From NCBI GenBank assembly GCA_002841395.1, contig PGZM01000001.1, forward strand, positions 186,001-250,000: DNA of 64,000 nucleotides, read 5' to 3'. A program made the position numbers and the translations under genes. The DNA comes from Firmicutes bacterium HGW-Firmicutes-9 (GTDB lineage Bacteria; Bacillota; Clostridia; Christensenellales; CAG-138). Below the pieces are notes generated by a model. The model was given only the letters and a program-made list of their open reading frames with translations, was not told the DNA's origin and did no database searches. Positions 16,259-24,093 of this stretch are shown one piece after another (the stretch's first letter is position 1; every line of letters starts with the position of its first letter).

Positions 16259-17974
16259 ATGCAACACGAAAACCCACAGGCAAGCCCGCTCGGCGGGACG
16301 ATGCTGAACCTTTATCCCGACAGCCTAGGCGCAAACCTGAGCGAAGCCGCCGCGTTCTTCGCAAAAGACGATGTGCGCGGCGCGTTTTCTGCGCTTTATG
16401 TGCTACCGAGCTTGTTTCACACCGACCTCGACCGCGGGTTTTCCGTGATCGACTACGGCATCGAGGCTTCGCTTGCGTCGCAAGCCGACCTCGACGCAAT
16501 CCGCGCGGGCGGCGTTTCGCTCAAGCTCGACTTTGTGCTCAACCACGCTTCCGTGCAATCGCCGCAGTTTCAGGATATGATCGCGCGCGGGGACGATTCC
16601 CCGTACCGCGATTTCTTCATCGACTGGAACGCGTTCTGGAAGGATCGGGGCGAACTGACGCCGGAAGGCTTTGTTCAGCCGAAAGCAGAGCTGATCGCCG
16701 AGATGTTCTTCCGCAAACCCGGCTTGCCGATCCTGATGGTGCGCTTTCCGGACGGAACAGAGCGCCCGTATTGGAACACGTTTTATCAGGAGGTTCGTTA
16801 TCCGCGCCTGACGGCGGATGACTGGGCGCGTATCTTGTCGCTGCCGCAGCGCGAGGCTGAAACGCTTACGGATCTATTGAATGCCGCGTTGGAAGCGGGC
16901 AAAAAACCTGCCGAGATCGATTGGCCGGTGGGACTTTCCGAGGCCGGTGTCAACGCGCTCGAGTCGCGCAGAACGTATCTGGGTCAGATGGACCTGAACG
17001 TGAAAGAACCGCTCGTGTGGGCGTTTTACGAGGAGACACTGCAAAAACTCGCCACCTATGGCGCAAAGATCGTCCGGCTGGACGCGTTTGCCTATGCCTC
17101 CAAGATCGCGGGAAGGCGAAACTTTTTCAACGAGCCGGAGACGTGGGACATGCTGGAGCGGCTGCGCGGCATGGCGGCAGGCCAGGGGCTTATGCTGCTG
17201 CCGGAGATTCACGCGACCTATGCCGAGCAGACCTATGCCGAGATTGCAAAACGCGGCTACATGACCTACGATTTCTTCCTGCCCGGTCTGCTGCTGGATG
17301 CGCTGGAGACAGGCTCCGGATCACTCGTTCGCCGCTGGGCGGAGGAGCTGAAGCAGAACGATTATCGCGTGGTCAACATGCTCGGCTGCCACGACGGCAT
17401 CCCGCTGCTGGATTTACGCGGGCTGGTGCCGGATGAACGGATCGAATCGCTGATCGAAACCGTCGTTGCGCGTGGCGGCTACGTGAAGAATCTTTACGGG
17501 CAGAAGAACGCCTATTATCAAGTCAATGCAACGTACTTTTCCGCACTGGGAGAGAGTGAGCGGCGGTTGCTGTTCTGCCGTGCGGTACAGCTCTTCATGC
17601 CCGGCATGCCGCAGGTTTGGTATCTCGACCTGTTTGCGGGCAAAAACGACCACGAAGCGGTCAGCCGCGCGGGCGCGGGCGGGCACAAGGAGATCAACCG
17701 TACGAATCTCTCGAAAGAGCGGATCGAAACGGCGCTCGACATGGACGTCGTGCAACGACAGCTTGCGCTGCTGCGATTTCGCAACACATTTCCTGCGTTC
17801 GGGTTTGAGGCGAAGCTGACGCTCACACAAGAGAGCGAATCAACGTTAGTGTTTGTTTGGGAACAGGACGGATCGACCGCAAGGCTCCGCGCGGACTTTG
17901 TGACAGCTGCTTTCTCTGTGGAGGGGATCGATCCGCAGGGCACGACGATTTTTTCGATGACTGAGATGGAATAA
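16259..17974 (+). CDS. GH13_18 sucrose-phosphorylase-family enzyme
   Basis: This 571-aa cytoplasmic alpha-amylase-fold enzyme is in the size range of GH13 subfamily 18. That subfamily reversibly phosphorolyses sucrose, sucrose 6-phosphate, glucosylglycerol or glucosylglycerate. The catalytic set is present: nucleophile D275 (IVRLDAFAY), acid/base E316 (LLPEIH) and transition-state stabiliser D379 (CHDG). LKLDFVLNHASVQSPQF is the early conserved block, and YQVNATYFSAL with MPQVWYLDLFAGKND are typical of this subfamily. Which acceptor is used cannot be told from sequence. The gene follows the P-loop kinase by 11 nt, with AGGAG before the ATG. Confidence 0.85.
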   Translation: MQHENPQASPLGGTMLNLYPDSLGANLSEAAAFFAKDDVRGAFSALYVLPSLFHTDLDRGFSVIDYGIEASLASQADLDAIRAGGVSLKLDFVLNHASVQSPQFQDMIARGDDSPYRDFFIDWNAFWKDRGELTPEGFVQPKAELIAEMFFRKPGLPILMVRFPDGTERPYWNTFYQEVRYPRLTADDWARILSLPQREAETLTDLLNAALEAGKKPAEIDWPVGLSEAGVNALESRRTYLGQMDLNVKEPLVWAFYEETLQKLATYGAKIVRLDAFAYASKIAGRRNFFNEPETWDMLERLRGMAAGQGLMLLPEIHATYAEQTYAEIAKRGYMTYDFFLPGLLLDALETGSGSLVRRWAEELKQNDYRVVNMLGCHDGIPLLDLRGLVPDERIESLIETVVARGGYVKNLYGQKNAYYQVNATYFSALGESERRLLFCRAVQLFMPGMPQVWYLDLFAGKNDHEAVSRAGAGGHKEINRTNLSKERIETALDMDVVQRQLALLRFRNTFPAFGFEAKLTLTQESESTLVFVWEQDGSTARLRADFVTAAFSVEGIDPQGTTIFSMTEME

Positions 17975-17995
17975 TCAATAGAAGTGAGGAACACG

Positions 17996-19504
17996 ATGAA
18001 ACGAACGGAACTGGAACGCGTTTCCCCGAGTGCGGTAGGGCTATCCGCCGCCGCAATCGAAGCATTTTTAGACGAGCTGGAATCCGGCTTTACCGAACTG
18101 CACGGGTTAATGATCGTCCGCCACGGCAAGGTTTGCGCCGAGGGATGGTGGTCGCCCTATGCGCCGGGCATTCGCCACGGGTTGCAGTCGCTTTCCAAAA
18201 CATATGCGGCGACGGCAGTCGGCATCGCCTGTACCGAGGGAATTTTGCGGCTGGATGAGCACATCTCTGAGATTTTCCCGGACGAAATGCCGCGGGACGT
18301 CTCCGAAAACCTCAGCAAAATGACCGTGCGCGATGTGCTCTGTATGGGCACCGGCATGGAGATTATGCCGCGTCCGAGCGCGGATTGGATTCGCGATTTT
18401 CTCGCCACGCCCGTTGTGCATGAACCGGGCAGCGCGTTTTTCTATAACAGCACGGGCTCGACGCTGCTCGCGGCGATGGTGCGCCGTCGTTCCGGCGAAA
18501 CGCTCAAGCAATATCTCACCACGCGCCTCTTTGACAAGATCGGCATCGATGCCGAAAACTTTTTGATGGGCACGATGCCGGACGGGACCGAGGTCGGTGG
18601 CGGCGGATTCTTTGCCACGACGGAGGACAATCTCCGCCTGATGATGCTGTATCACAACGGCGGCGTCTGGGCGGGCGAGCGCATCCTTTCAACCGAGTAT
18701 GTCCGCGAGGCGACCAGCAAGCAGATCGATACCGCGAGCGAAGCCATTGGCAATCCGCCCGCGTTGGACAACTTTGTGGGATACGGCTTCCAGATCTGGA
18801 TGTGCCGTCATCCCGGCTGCTATCGCGCAGACGGCGCATTTGGCCAGTATTCGGTTGTGCATCCCAAGCTGGACATGATCGTTTCGATCAATGAGACGGC
18901 AGGCAGCGCGCATTGGGCGCAGAAGACGCTCGATTGCATCTGGTGCTTCTTCGAGCGCTTGGAGGCTGAGCCGTTCGTTGCGGACGATGCGGCGGATGCA
19001 CGGCTCAAAAACAGAATGCAGCGGCTTAGTCTACCAAAGCCCGTGTATCAGCCGAACGGCGCGCGGGAACAGTTTACGGGTTCGTTCGTGACCAACGGCG
19101 GCAAGCTGGTGTTCGGCGAAGCGACGGGCAGCATGATGGGCGGCATGCCACTGCCGCCGGATGTCGCGGGCTGTACGATTCGTTTTACGGATGTGGCATG
19201 CGAGCTCAAGATGCGCTTTGCGGACAAACGGGAGCAGACCTATCAGATCGCGCTGGACGGCTCCCGCCGGGAGAATGATTACAATTTCGATGGTTCGCCC
19301 ATGACACGCGTGCTACTGAGCGGCTACTTTGAGACACCGGAAAAGCTCGTTTTCTCTGCGCGCTTTGTCGAAACCTGCTACGAGCAGGAATATTGCCTTG
19401 CACGCTTGGGCAACACGCTGACTTTCACGCGTCGTGGCACGAACGCCTCGTTCGCATTTCTCGCGAATCTTGTGCCCTCCGAGTGCGTGATGGCGCGGAT
19501 ATAA
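17996..19504 (+). CDS. Beta-lactamase-fold serine hydrolase
   Basis: This 502-aa protein belongs to the class C beta-lactamase/penicillin-binding-protein-like family, whose members are often esterases or peptidases. SLSK at 65-68 is the SxxK motif with Ser65 nucleophile and Lys68. FYNS places the Tyr at 150. GYGFQIWMCRHPG and ADGAFGQYSVVHP match the later family blocks. There is no signal peptide. A C-terminal extension of about 150 residues looks beta-rich. The ATG at 17996 is preferred over a GTG at 17984 because GTGAGGA then serves as ribosome site. As the last gene of the cluster it may be another deacylase, but that is inferred. Confidence 0.8.
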   Translation: MKRTELERVSPSAVGLSAAAIEAFLDELESGFTELHGLMIVRHGKVCAEGWWSPYAPGIRHGLQSLSKTYAATAVGIACTEGILRLDEHISEIFPDEMPRDVSENLSKMTVRDVLCMGTGMEIMPRPSADWIRDFLATPVVHEPGSAFFYNSTGSTLLAAMVRRRSGETLKQYLTTRLFDKIGIDAENFLMGTMPDGTEVGGGGFFATTEDNLRLMMLYHNGGVWAGERILSTEYVREATSKQIDTASEAIGNPPALDNFVGYGFQIWMCRHPGCYRADGAFGQYSVVHPKLDMIVSINETAGSAHWAQKTLDCIWCFFERLEAEPFVADDAADARLKNRMQRLSLPKPVYQPNGAREQFTGSFVTNGGKLVFGEATGSMMGGMPLPPDVAGCTIRFTDVACELKMRFADKREQTYQIALDGSRRENDYNFDGSPMTRVLLSGYFETPEKLVFSARFVETCYEQEYCLARLGNTLTFTRRGTNASFAFLANLVPSECVMARI

Positions 19505-19535
19505 GCACATCGTTTTCTAGAATTCTTGCACATTC

Positions 19536-19565
19536 AGAACAGCGCCGAAAGGCGCTGTTCTTTGT
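19536..19565 (+). terminator. Terminator after the esterase-phosphorylase cluster
   Basis: A perfect 11-bp stem AGAACAGCGCC / GGCGCTGTTCT is closed by a GAAA tetraloop and followed by TTGT. Confidence 0.75.
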
Positions 19566-19608
19566 GATACACGTCTATAAAAAATATATACTCGAAATGC
19601 AAAAATAA

Positions 19609-19627
19609 ATCTTGACAGCGTTAAGAT
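19609..19627 (+). promoter_or_regulatory. Operator O1 of the TetR gene (covers -35)
   Basis: ATCTTGACAGCGTTAAGAT is a near-perfect palindrome with 8-bp arms and one mismatch. It contains the -35 hexamer TTGACA. Confidence 0.65.
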
Positions 19628-19640
19628 GCGGGATTATAAT
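19612..19640 (+). promoter_or_regulatory. Consensus promoter of the TetR operon
   Basis: TTGACA (19612-19617), a 17-nt spacer and TATAAT (19635-19640) match the sigma-A consensus exactly. Transcription would start near 19647, inside operator O2. Confidence 0.85.
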
Positions 19641-19657
19641 CTTGACGTTGTTAAGAT
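19639..19657 (+). promoter_or_regulatory. Operator O2 of the TetR gene (covers +1)
   Basis: ATCTTGACGTTGTTAAGAT repeats O1 with a different centre, spaced 30 bp centre to centre. It overlaps the end of the -10 and the transcription start. Flanking TA and TA extend the palindrome to 10-bp arms. Confidence 0.65.
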
Positions 19658-19702
19658 TATAACAGATTACAACGCTGTTGTTCACGCGAAAAGGAGCTTA
19701 TT

Positions 19703-20287
19703 ATGTCGGATAAAACATATCACCACGGGAATCTGCGCAACGCGCTGATTGAGGTTGGCATCTCCCTGATTCATTCAGAAGGGATCGAGCGGCTTTCGCT
19801 CCGGCGCGTCGCCGCGCTCTGCGGCGTCAGTCAGGCCGCACCCTATGCGCATTTTGAGAATAAGGAAGCGCTGCTGGATGCCATGCGCGCTTATGCGACG
19901 GAGCGATTCACCCAGGCGCTGGAGACGGCAATGCAGACGGTGCCGAACGAAGACGACCCGGAACTGCTGGTTGAGATGGGCAAGCAATATGTGCTGTTCT
20001 TTCTGGAGAACCCGCAATATTTCAACTTCATCTTCTCGCAGTCGTGGATGCAGATCGATCTTGATCTGACTAACGATTCACCGACGAATTTTCCGCCGTT
20101 TCTGTTGCTGAAAACGAACACGGTGCGGATCTATCGAAAGCTCGGCGTGCCGGACGAGAAGATTGAAGACATGGTGATTGCCATGTGGGCGAGTGTGCAT
20201 GGGTTGACGTCGATTGCGACTATGCGCAACGTGCACTATTCCAAAGACTGGAGTAAAAAGATTGAAGACATCATCCGCAACAACTGA
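19703..20287 (+). CDS. TetR/AcrR-family repressor, probably autoregulated
   Basis: This 194-aa regulator has the N-terminal TetR helix-turn-helix (HHGNLRNALIEVGISLI, then LSLRRVAALCGVSQAAPYAHF, about residues 25-55). The all-helical ligand and dimer domain follows, with FFLENPQYFNFIFSQSWMQ. The C-terminal part resembles the WHG-type TetR group. AAGGAG is upstream of the ATG. Two identical-design palindromes overlap its promoter, so it very likely represses itself and the downstream hydrolase gene. The inducer is unknown. Confidence 0.88.
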   Translation: MSDKTYHHGNLRNALIEVGISLIHSEGIERLSLRRVAALCGVSQAAPYAHFENKEALLDAMRAYATERFTQALETAMQTVPNEDDPELLVEMGKQYVLFFLENPQYFNFIFSQSWMQIDLDLTNDSPTNFPPFLLLKTNTVRIYRKLGVPDEKIEDMVIAMWASVHGLTSIATMRNVHYSKDWSKKIEDIIRNN

Positions 20288-21434
20288 TCATCGCGCAAAA
20301 AGCCCGCTTCGAAAGATCGGAAAACTGGGATTATATGCGATAGCTGTCATCGTCGCAGGAATGTTGATCTTTGCGCTGCTGATTGCGATCAACAGCCCAG
20401 GAACGACAAGACCGTTTTTAAATGAGGATGGAACAGTGGTAGAAAACAGTATTGCAGAAAAGACATTTGTCGAGATCAACGGTGCGCGGCAGGGGATGTT
20501 CATCCGCGGCAAGAGCCTTGATAACCCTGTGCTGCTGTTTGTGCACGGCGGTCCCTGCTTTCCCGAGTATTTCCTGTTTGACCGCTACGAGACGGGGCTG
20601 GAGGAGCTGTTTACCGTCTGCTATTGGGAGCAGCGCGGCGGCGGGCTGTCCTACACGAAGGGCATGGACCCGAACAGCGTGACCATGGATCAACTCAAGC
20701 AAGATACCATCGCGGTCACCGATTATCTGCGTGATCGGTTCGGGCAGGAGAAGATCTATCTCATGGCGCACTCCGGCGGAACGTTCTTCGCCATTCAGGC
20801 GGCGGCGGAATCTCCCGAACGCTACTGCGCCTACATCGGTATCGCGCAAATCGCCGACCAGGCGGAGTCCGAGCGGCGCGCATATGCTTATATCAAGCAG
20901 CGCAGCGAAGAGACGGGAGACCGGAAAACGCTCAAGCAGCTTGCCGCGTACCCTGTGCTAGAGCAAGAGGAAGCTGTGAAGCCGTTCTTTCAGTCGATGG
21001 TGCGGGATCAATCGATGCATGCGCTCGGCATAGGTACCATGCGGAACATGCGCTCGGTGATGAAGGATGTGTTCCTTCCGGTACTGCTGTGCAAAGCGTA
21101 CACCGTGCAGGAGAAGATCAACTTCTGGGCGTCGAAATTTACGTTTATCCGGCAAACGAACCTGCACGATGAAGTGCTCGCAACGGATCTGACGCAAAAA
21201 GTGCAGTCGCTGGAGATTCCAGTCTACTTCTTCAGTGGGGCAAGCGATATGACGGTCAATTACGACTTGTCAAAATCGTTTCTGGATGGTATTTTATCTC
21301 CGGTGAAAGGCTTCTACATGTTCCAAAACTCCGCGCACAGCCCGCAGTTTGAGGAACCGGAGCGCATGCTGGAGATACTGACAAAAGATGTACTCGCGGG
21401 CGAAAACAACCTTGCGGATGACGTTTTGAAATAA
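20262..21434 (+). CDS. Membrane-anchored alpha/beta hydrolase (proline-iminopeptidase-like)
   Basis: The frame is open from 20214, inside tetR. I choose the TTG at 20262 because GGAG lies about 7 nt upstream; a TTG at 20214 is the alternative. Either start gives a short basic N-terminus and one membrane helix (LYAIAVIVAGMLIFALLIAI). The outer domain has HGGPCFPEYF in the oxyanion region, WEQRGGG, and the nucleophile elbow AHSGGT. This is the prolyl-aminopeptidase/S33 pattern, except that HGGPG is HGGPC here. The late segment NSAHSPQFEEPE supplies the likely catalytic His. Overlap with tetR implies coupled expression and control by TetR. Confidence 0.75.
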   Translation: MKTSSATTDHRAKSPLRKIGKLGLYAIAVIVAGMLIFALLIAINSPGTTRPFLNEDGTVVENSIAEKTFVEINGARQGMFIRGKSLDNPVLLFVHGGPCFPEYFLFDRYETGLEELFTVCYWEQRGGGLSYTKGMDPNSVTMDQLKQDTIAVTDYLRDRFGQEKIYLMAHSGGTFFAIQAAAESPERYCAYIGIAQIADQAESERRAYAYIKQRSEETGDRKTLKQLAAYPVLEQEEAVKPFFQSMVRDQSMHALGIGTMRNMRSVMKDVFLPVLLCKAYTVQEKINFWASKFTFIRQTNLHDEVLATDLTQKVQSLEIPVYFFSGASDMTVNYDLSKSFLDGILSPVKGFYMFQNSAHSPQFEEPERMLEILTKDVLAGENNLADDVLK

Positions 21435-21501
21435 TAGAAAAGATATTTCGTGGGCAAAAAAGCCCTGCGGATAAAGTTTAATAATAAGAAGGAGAAAGAA
21501 C

Positions 21502-22257
21502 ATGAAAAAGAAACCAAAGAAGGTGTGGATCATTTTACTCATCATAGCGGCGCTTCTCGTGCTGCAGACACTGCCGGTTTTCTTCCCGAAACCGCTTGGC
21601 AGCATCGAGATGGCGGACGAGCGTATCCGGCTCTACTACCAACCGGGCGATGAAAAAGGCGCAAAAGAGGTCTTTGACCTGCTCAACGAGAAATCCGGCG
21701 AAATCTACGAGAAGATGAACTTTGCAAGCAGCACACCGACGAACGTGTACCTGTACAAAACCCAATGGCAGCTCGCGATCCGCGAGGCCGGGTTTGCGAC
21801 GCTGATCATCGCGCCTCCGTGGCACATCGGGGACAGCCACAACGGAAACATCATGATGGTTTCGCCCTACACGCCGGTGCGTGTGCATTCGCACGAAAGC
21901 ATACTGCTTGCGACGCTGCACGAGCTTGTGCATTCGATCGTGTTCCAGATCAATCCGGAGCTGAATTACTTCTGGGACAACGGCTTGGCCACCTATCTTT
22001 CTGGTCAGACGTTGGATGAAAGTGTGGTTGAAACCATGCCGATTCCTACGATCACGCAGATGCACACGGACAACGGGCTGGAATTCGCCAATATGGGCGG
22101 CTACGAGTTTTCGCGTAACTACATCGATTTCCTCGATCAAACCTACGGCTGGGACAAAATCGCTGCCTATGCCGCGGGCAAGGGAGATTATGAATCGATC
22201 TTTGGCGCTAGCGAGGCGGAGCTTTACGACGCCTGGTGCGAATACTTAGGTAAATAA
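21502..22257 (+). CDS. Membrane-anchored HExxH protein (peptidase-MA-like)
   Basis: This 251-aa protein has a basic start and one N-terminal membrane helix (about residues 8-27); the rest should be extracellular. LLATLHELVHSIVFQ contains HExxH at 140-144. The following block FWDNGLATYLSG aligns with the gluzincin pattern EGLAEYL, but the expected third zinc ligand Glu is Asn160 here, with Asp159 beside it. A good AGAAGGAG precedes the ATG. It is 67 nt after the alpha/beta hydrolase and may share its transcript. Either the zinc site uses another residue, or the protein is a non-catalytic homologue. Confidence 0.68.
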   Translation: MKKKPKKVWIILLIIAALLVLQTLPVFFPKPLGSIEMADERIRLYYQPGDEKGAKEVFDLLNEKSGEIYEKMNFASSTPTNVYLYKTQWQLAIREAGFATLIIAPPWHIGDSHNGNIMMVSPYTPVRVHSHESILLATLHELVHSIVFQINPELNYFWDNGLATYLSGQTLDESVVETMPIPTITQMHTDNGLEFANMGGYEFSRNYIDFLDQTYGWDKIAAYAAGKGDYESIFGASEAELYDAWCEYLGK

Positions 22258-22276
22258 CAACTGCGACACGAAATTC

Positions 22277-22303
22277 GGCGGGGAATATACCCCCGCCTTG
22301 ATT
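22277..22303 (+). terminator. Possible terminator after the HExxH gene
   Basis: A perfect 7-bp stem GGCGGGG / CCCCGCC with a 7-nt loop is followed by TTGATTT, a weak T-tract. Confidence 0.5.
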
Positions 22304-22339
22304 TCTGCGGCCATTGTCCGCTAAAAAGGAAGGAATCAC

Positions 22340-23053
22340 ATGAATCACGAAGCAATTATCATCTGCCAGTCGCTCTATCGAGGGAATACCCAGCGTCTGG
22401 CAAAGGCTATGGCATACACACTCGGCTGCCGCGTCGTCTCCGCGGAGGACGCGCTGAAGATGGATCTCTCAACATACAAGGTCGTCGGTCTTGGCTCGGG
22501 CATCTACTTTACCGCGCATCATCCGCAGCTCTTCGAGGTGGCGGAAACGCTCCAGGCAAATCAGCGCGCGTTCGTTTTCTCGACGCGCGGCGCGCCGATG
22601 GTAGGCACGTATCACCGCGCAATCAAGGATGCTCTCAAAGCGCGCGGCGCGCAGGTCATCGGCGAGTTTTCGACGAAAGGATTTGACTGTACCGGCCCGT
22701 TTATCCTCGTCGGCGGCGGTAACATAGGAAGACCCAACGAGAAGGACGAGCAAAAGGCGATGCGCTTTGTTCAGCGAATTTTACCGCAGTACACGGTCGA
22801 CGACACGGCAACGGAACAAGGACACTTCGTCTCGATCAATGCGAATTGCGTTGCCTGCGGGACGTGCGTCTCTGTCTGCCCGCTGCATGTGTTCTCGTTC
22901 GAAGGTGAGCAGATGAAGCCTACCGGCGAGCTGGACTGCATCCATTGCGGCATGTGCCAGCGGGCGTGCCCGGAACGGGCAATCGCCGTCCGGCACGGGT
23001 TCAAAGACGCGATCGGAATCGCGAAACGGCACGCAAAGCGCATAAGCCTCTAA
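22340..23053 (+). CDS. Flavodoxin-ferredoxin fusion protein
   Basis: This 237-aa cytoplasmic electron carrier has two parts. Residues 1-150 form a flavodoxin-like domain (IIICQSLYRGNTQRLAKAMA binds the FMN phosphate; VGLGSGIYF and STRGAPMVG follow). Residues 165-215 hold two 4Fe-4S motifs with Cys at 170/173/176/180 and 200/203/206/210. Such fusions are common in anaerobes and pass electrons between ferredoxin and unknown reductases. GGAAGG lies upstream of the ATG. No dedicated partner is adjacent; the KorAB oxidoreductase at 25192, which reduces ferredoxin, is the nearest candidate. Confidence 0.85.
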   Translation: MNHEAIIICQSLYRGNTQRLAKAMAYTLGCRVVSAEDALKMDLSTYKVVGLGSGIYFTAHHPQLFEVAETLQANQRAFVFSTRGAPMVGTYHRAIKDALKARGAQVIGEFSTKGFDCTGPFILVGGGNIGRPNEKDEQKAMRFVQRILPQYTVDDTATEQGHFVSINANCVACGTCVSVCPLHVFSFEGEQMKPTGELDCIHCGMCQRACPERAIAVRHGFKDAIGIAKRHAKRISL

Positions 23054-23093
23054 GACTATCAGCGAACAAAAACATACGCACGCTAAACAAAAA

Positions 23094-23115
23094 TCACCCT
23101 TTTGGGTGTTTTTTT
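23094..23115 (+). terminator. Short terminator after the flavodoxin-ferredoxin gene
   Basis: CACCC / GGGTG with a 4-nt loop is followed by a seven-T run (23109-23115). The stem is short but the T-run is strong. Confidence 0.6.
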
Positions 23116-23177
23116 GATCTTCAAAGTGTAGGCAGCCGTGCGAAATCGCTGAATCGGTGTATACGGTGATTGAGTCA

Positions 23178-23207
23178 TTGACGGTTCATCCCAAAGGACA
23201 CTACAAT
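23178..23207 (+). promoter_or_regulatory. Promoter of the SDR gene
   Basis: TTGACG (23178-23183), an 18-nt spacer and TACAAT (23202-23207) precede the SDR ATG at 23263 by 55 nt. A longer in-frame start at 23206 would lie inside this promoter and is rejected. Confidence 0.55.
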
Positions 23208-23262
23208 GGAATCAACCAGATCATTGAAACCGTCAAGAAAACGACGTTGGAAAGAGGTTCTT

Positions 23263-24051
23263 ATGAAGAATGTCGTCATCACCGGAAGCACGCGCGGCAT
23301 TGGCCTCGCGATGGCAAAAGAGTTTCTCAAGGCCGGGTGTAACGTCACGCTGTCCGGCAGGGGCGAAAGCCTTAGTCTGGAGGTTGTCGAGGCACTGCAG
23401 CCGTATGAAGGACGCTATCAATATGTCGCTTGCGATGTACAAAAAAGAGCGGAGCACGAAGCACTTTGGTCGGCCGCGGTCGCAACGTTTGGCGCGGTGG
23501 ATATCTGGATCAACAACGCAGGACAGAATGCGCCGCACGACTGGATTCAGAACACGCAGGAGTGCTATGTCTGCGCGGTCGTCAGCACCAACATCACCGG
23601 CATGATCCTTGGTTCGCAGGTTGCGGCAAAGGGCATGTTGGAGCAGGGTCACGGCGCAATCTACAGCATGGAAGGCCTCGGCTCCAACGATATGATCCAG
23701 CAAAAGACGATTCTCTACGGAACCAGCAAGCGCGCGCTGACGTACTTTATGAAAGGGCTTGCAAAAGAGCTGGAAGGAACGGGCGTGATCGCCGGGCGTC
23801 TCTCGCCGGGCATGATGCTGACTGACTTTATCACTAAGACGCCAGACGGCGCCGTCGCCGCCATCAAAACCGACGAACGGTTCAAGAAGATATTCAATAT
23901 TCTTGCCGACAAACCAGAGACCGTCGCGGCGTTCTTCATCCCGCGCATGCTGAAGAACAAGAAGAACGACAGGCAGATCGCCTGGCTCACGGGCGGCAAA
24001 GCGATGTGGCGGTTTATGACCGCGCCGCTGCGCAAAGGTCGTTTGGTTTAA
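23263..24051 (+). CDS. Short-chain dehydrogenase/reductase
   Basis: This 262-aa SDR is a cytoplasmic NAD(P)-dependent oxidoreductase. The cofactor motif TGSTRGIG is at residues 7-14, NNAG at 84-87, and the catalytic Tyr152 and Lys156 in YGTSK; Ser141 is the probable third residue. AGAGGT lies before the ATG at 23263. The C-terminal extension (about 200-262) with FFIPRMLKNKKNDRQIAWLTGG is basic. It is 42 nt upstream of a tocopherol-cyclase-like gene and probably co-transcribed with it, hinting at reduction of a lipid or quinone-like substrate. The substrate cannot be named. Confidence 0.85.
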   Translation: MKNVVITGSTRGIGLAMAKEFLKAGCNVTLSGRGESLSLEVVEALQPYEGRYQYVACDVQKRAEHEALWSAAVATFGAVDIWINNAGQNAPHDWIQNTQECYVCAVVSTNITGMILGSQVAAKGMLEQGHGAIYSMEGLGSNDMIQQKTILYGTSKRALTYFMKGLAKELEGTGVIAGRLSPGMMLTDFITKTPDGAVAAIKTDERFKKIFNILADKPETVAAFFIPRMLKNKKNDRQIAWLTGGKAMWRFMTAPLRKGRLV

Positions 24052-24093
24052 GAAAGTTGCAATCCCATTTGCCGGAGAAAACAGGAGAAGCGA

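Noticed and set aside
20214..20287. Frameshift joining tetR and the hydrolase into one protein
   Set aside because: tetR is full length and ends normally; the hydrolase has its own plausible start, so an overlap explains the layout.
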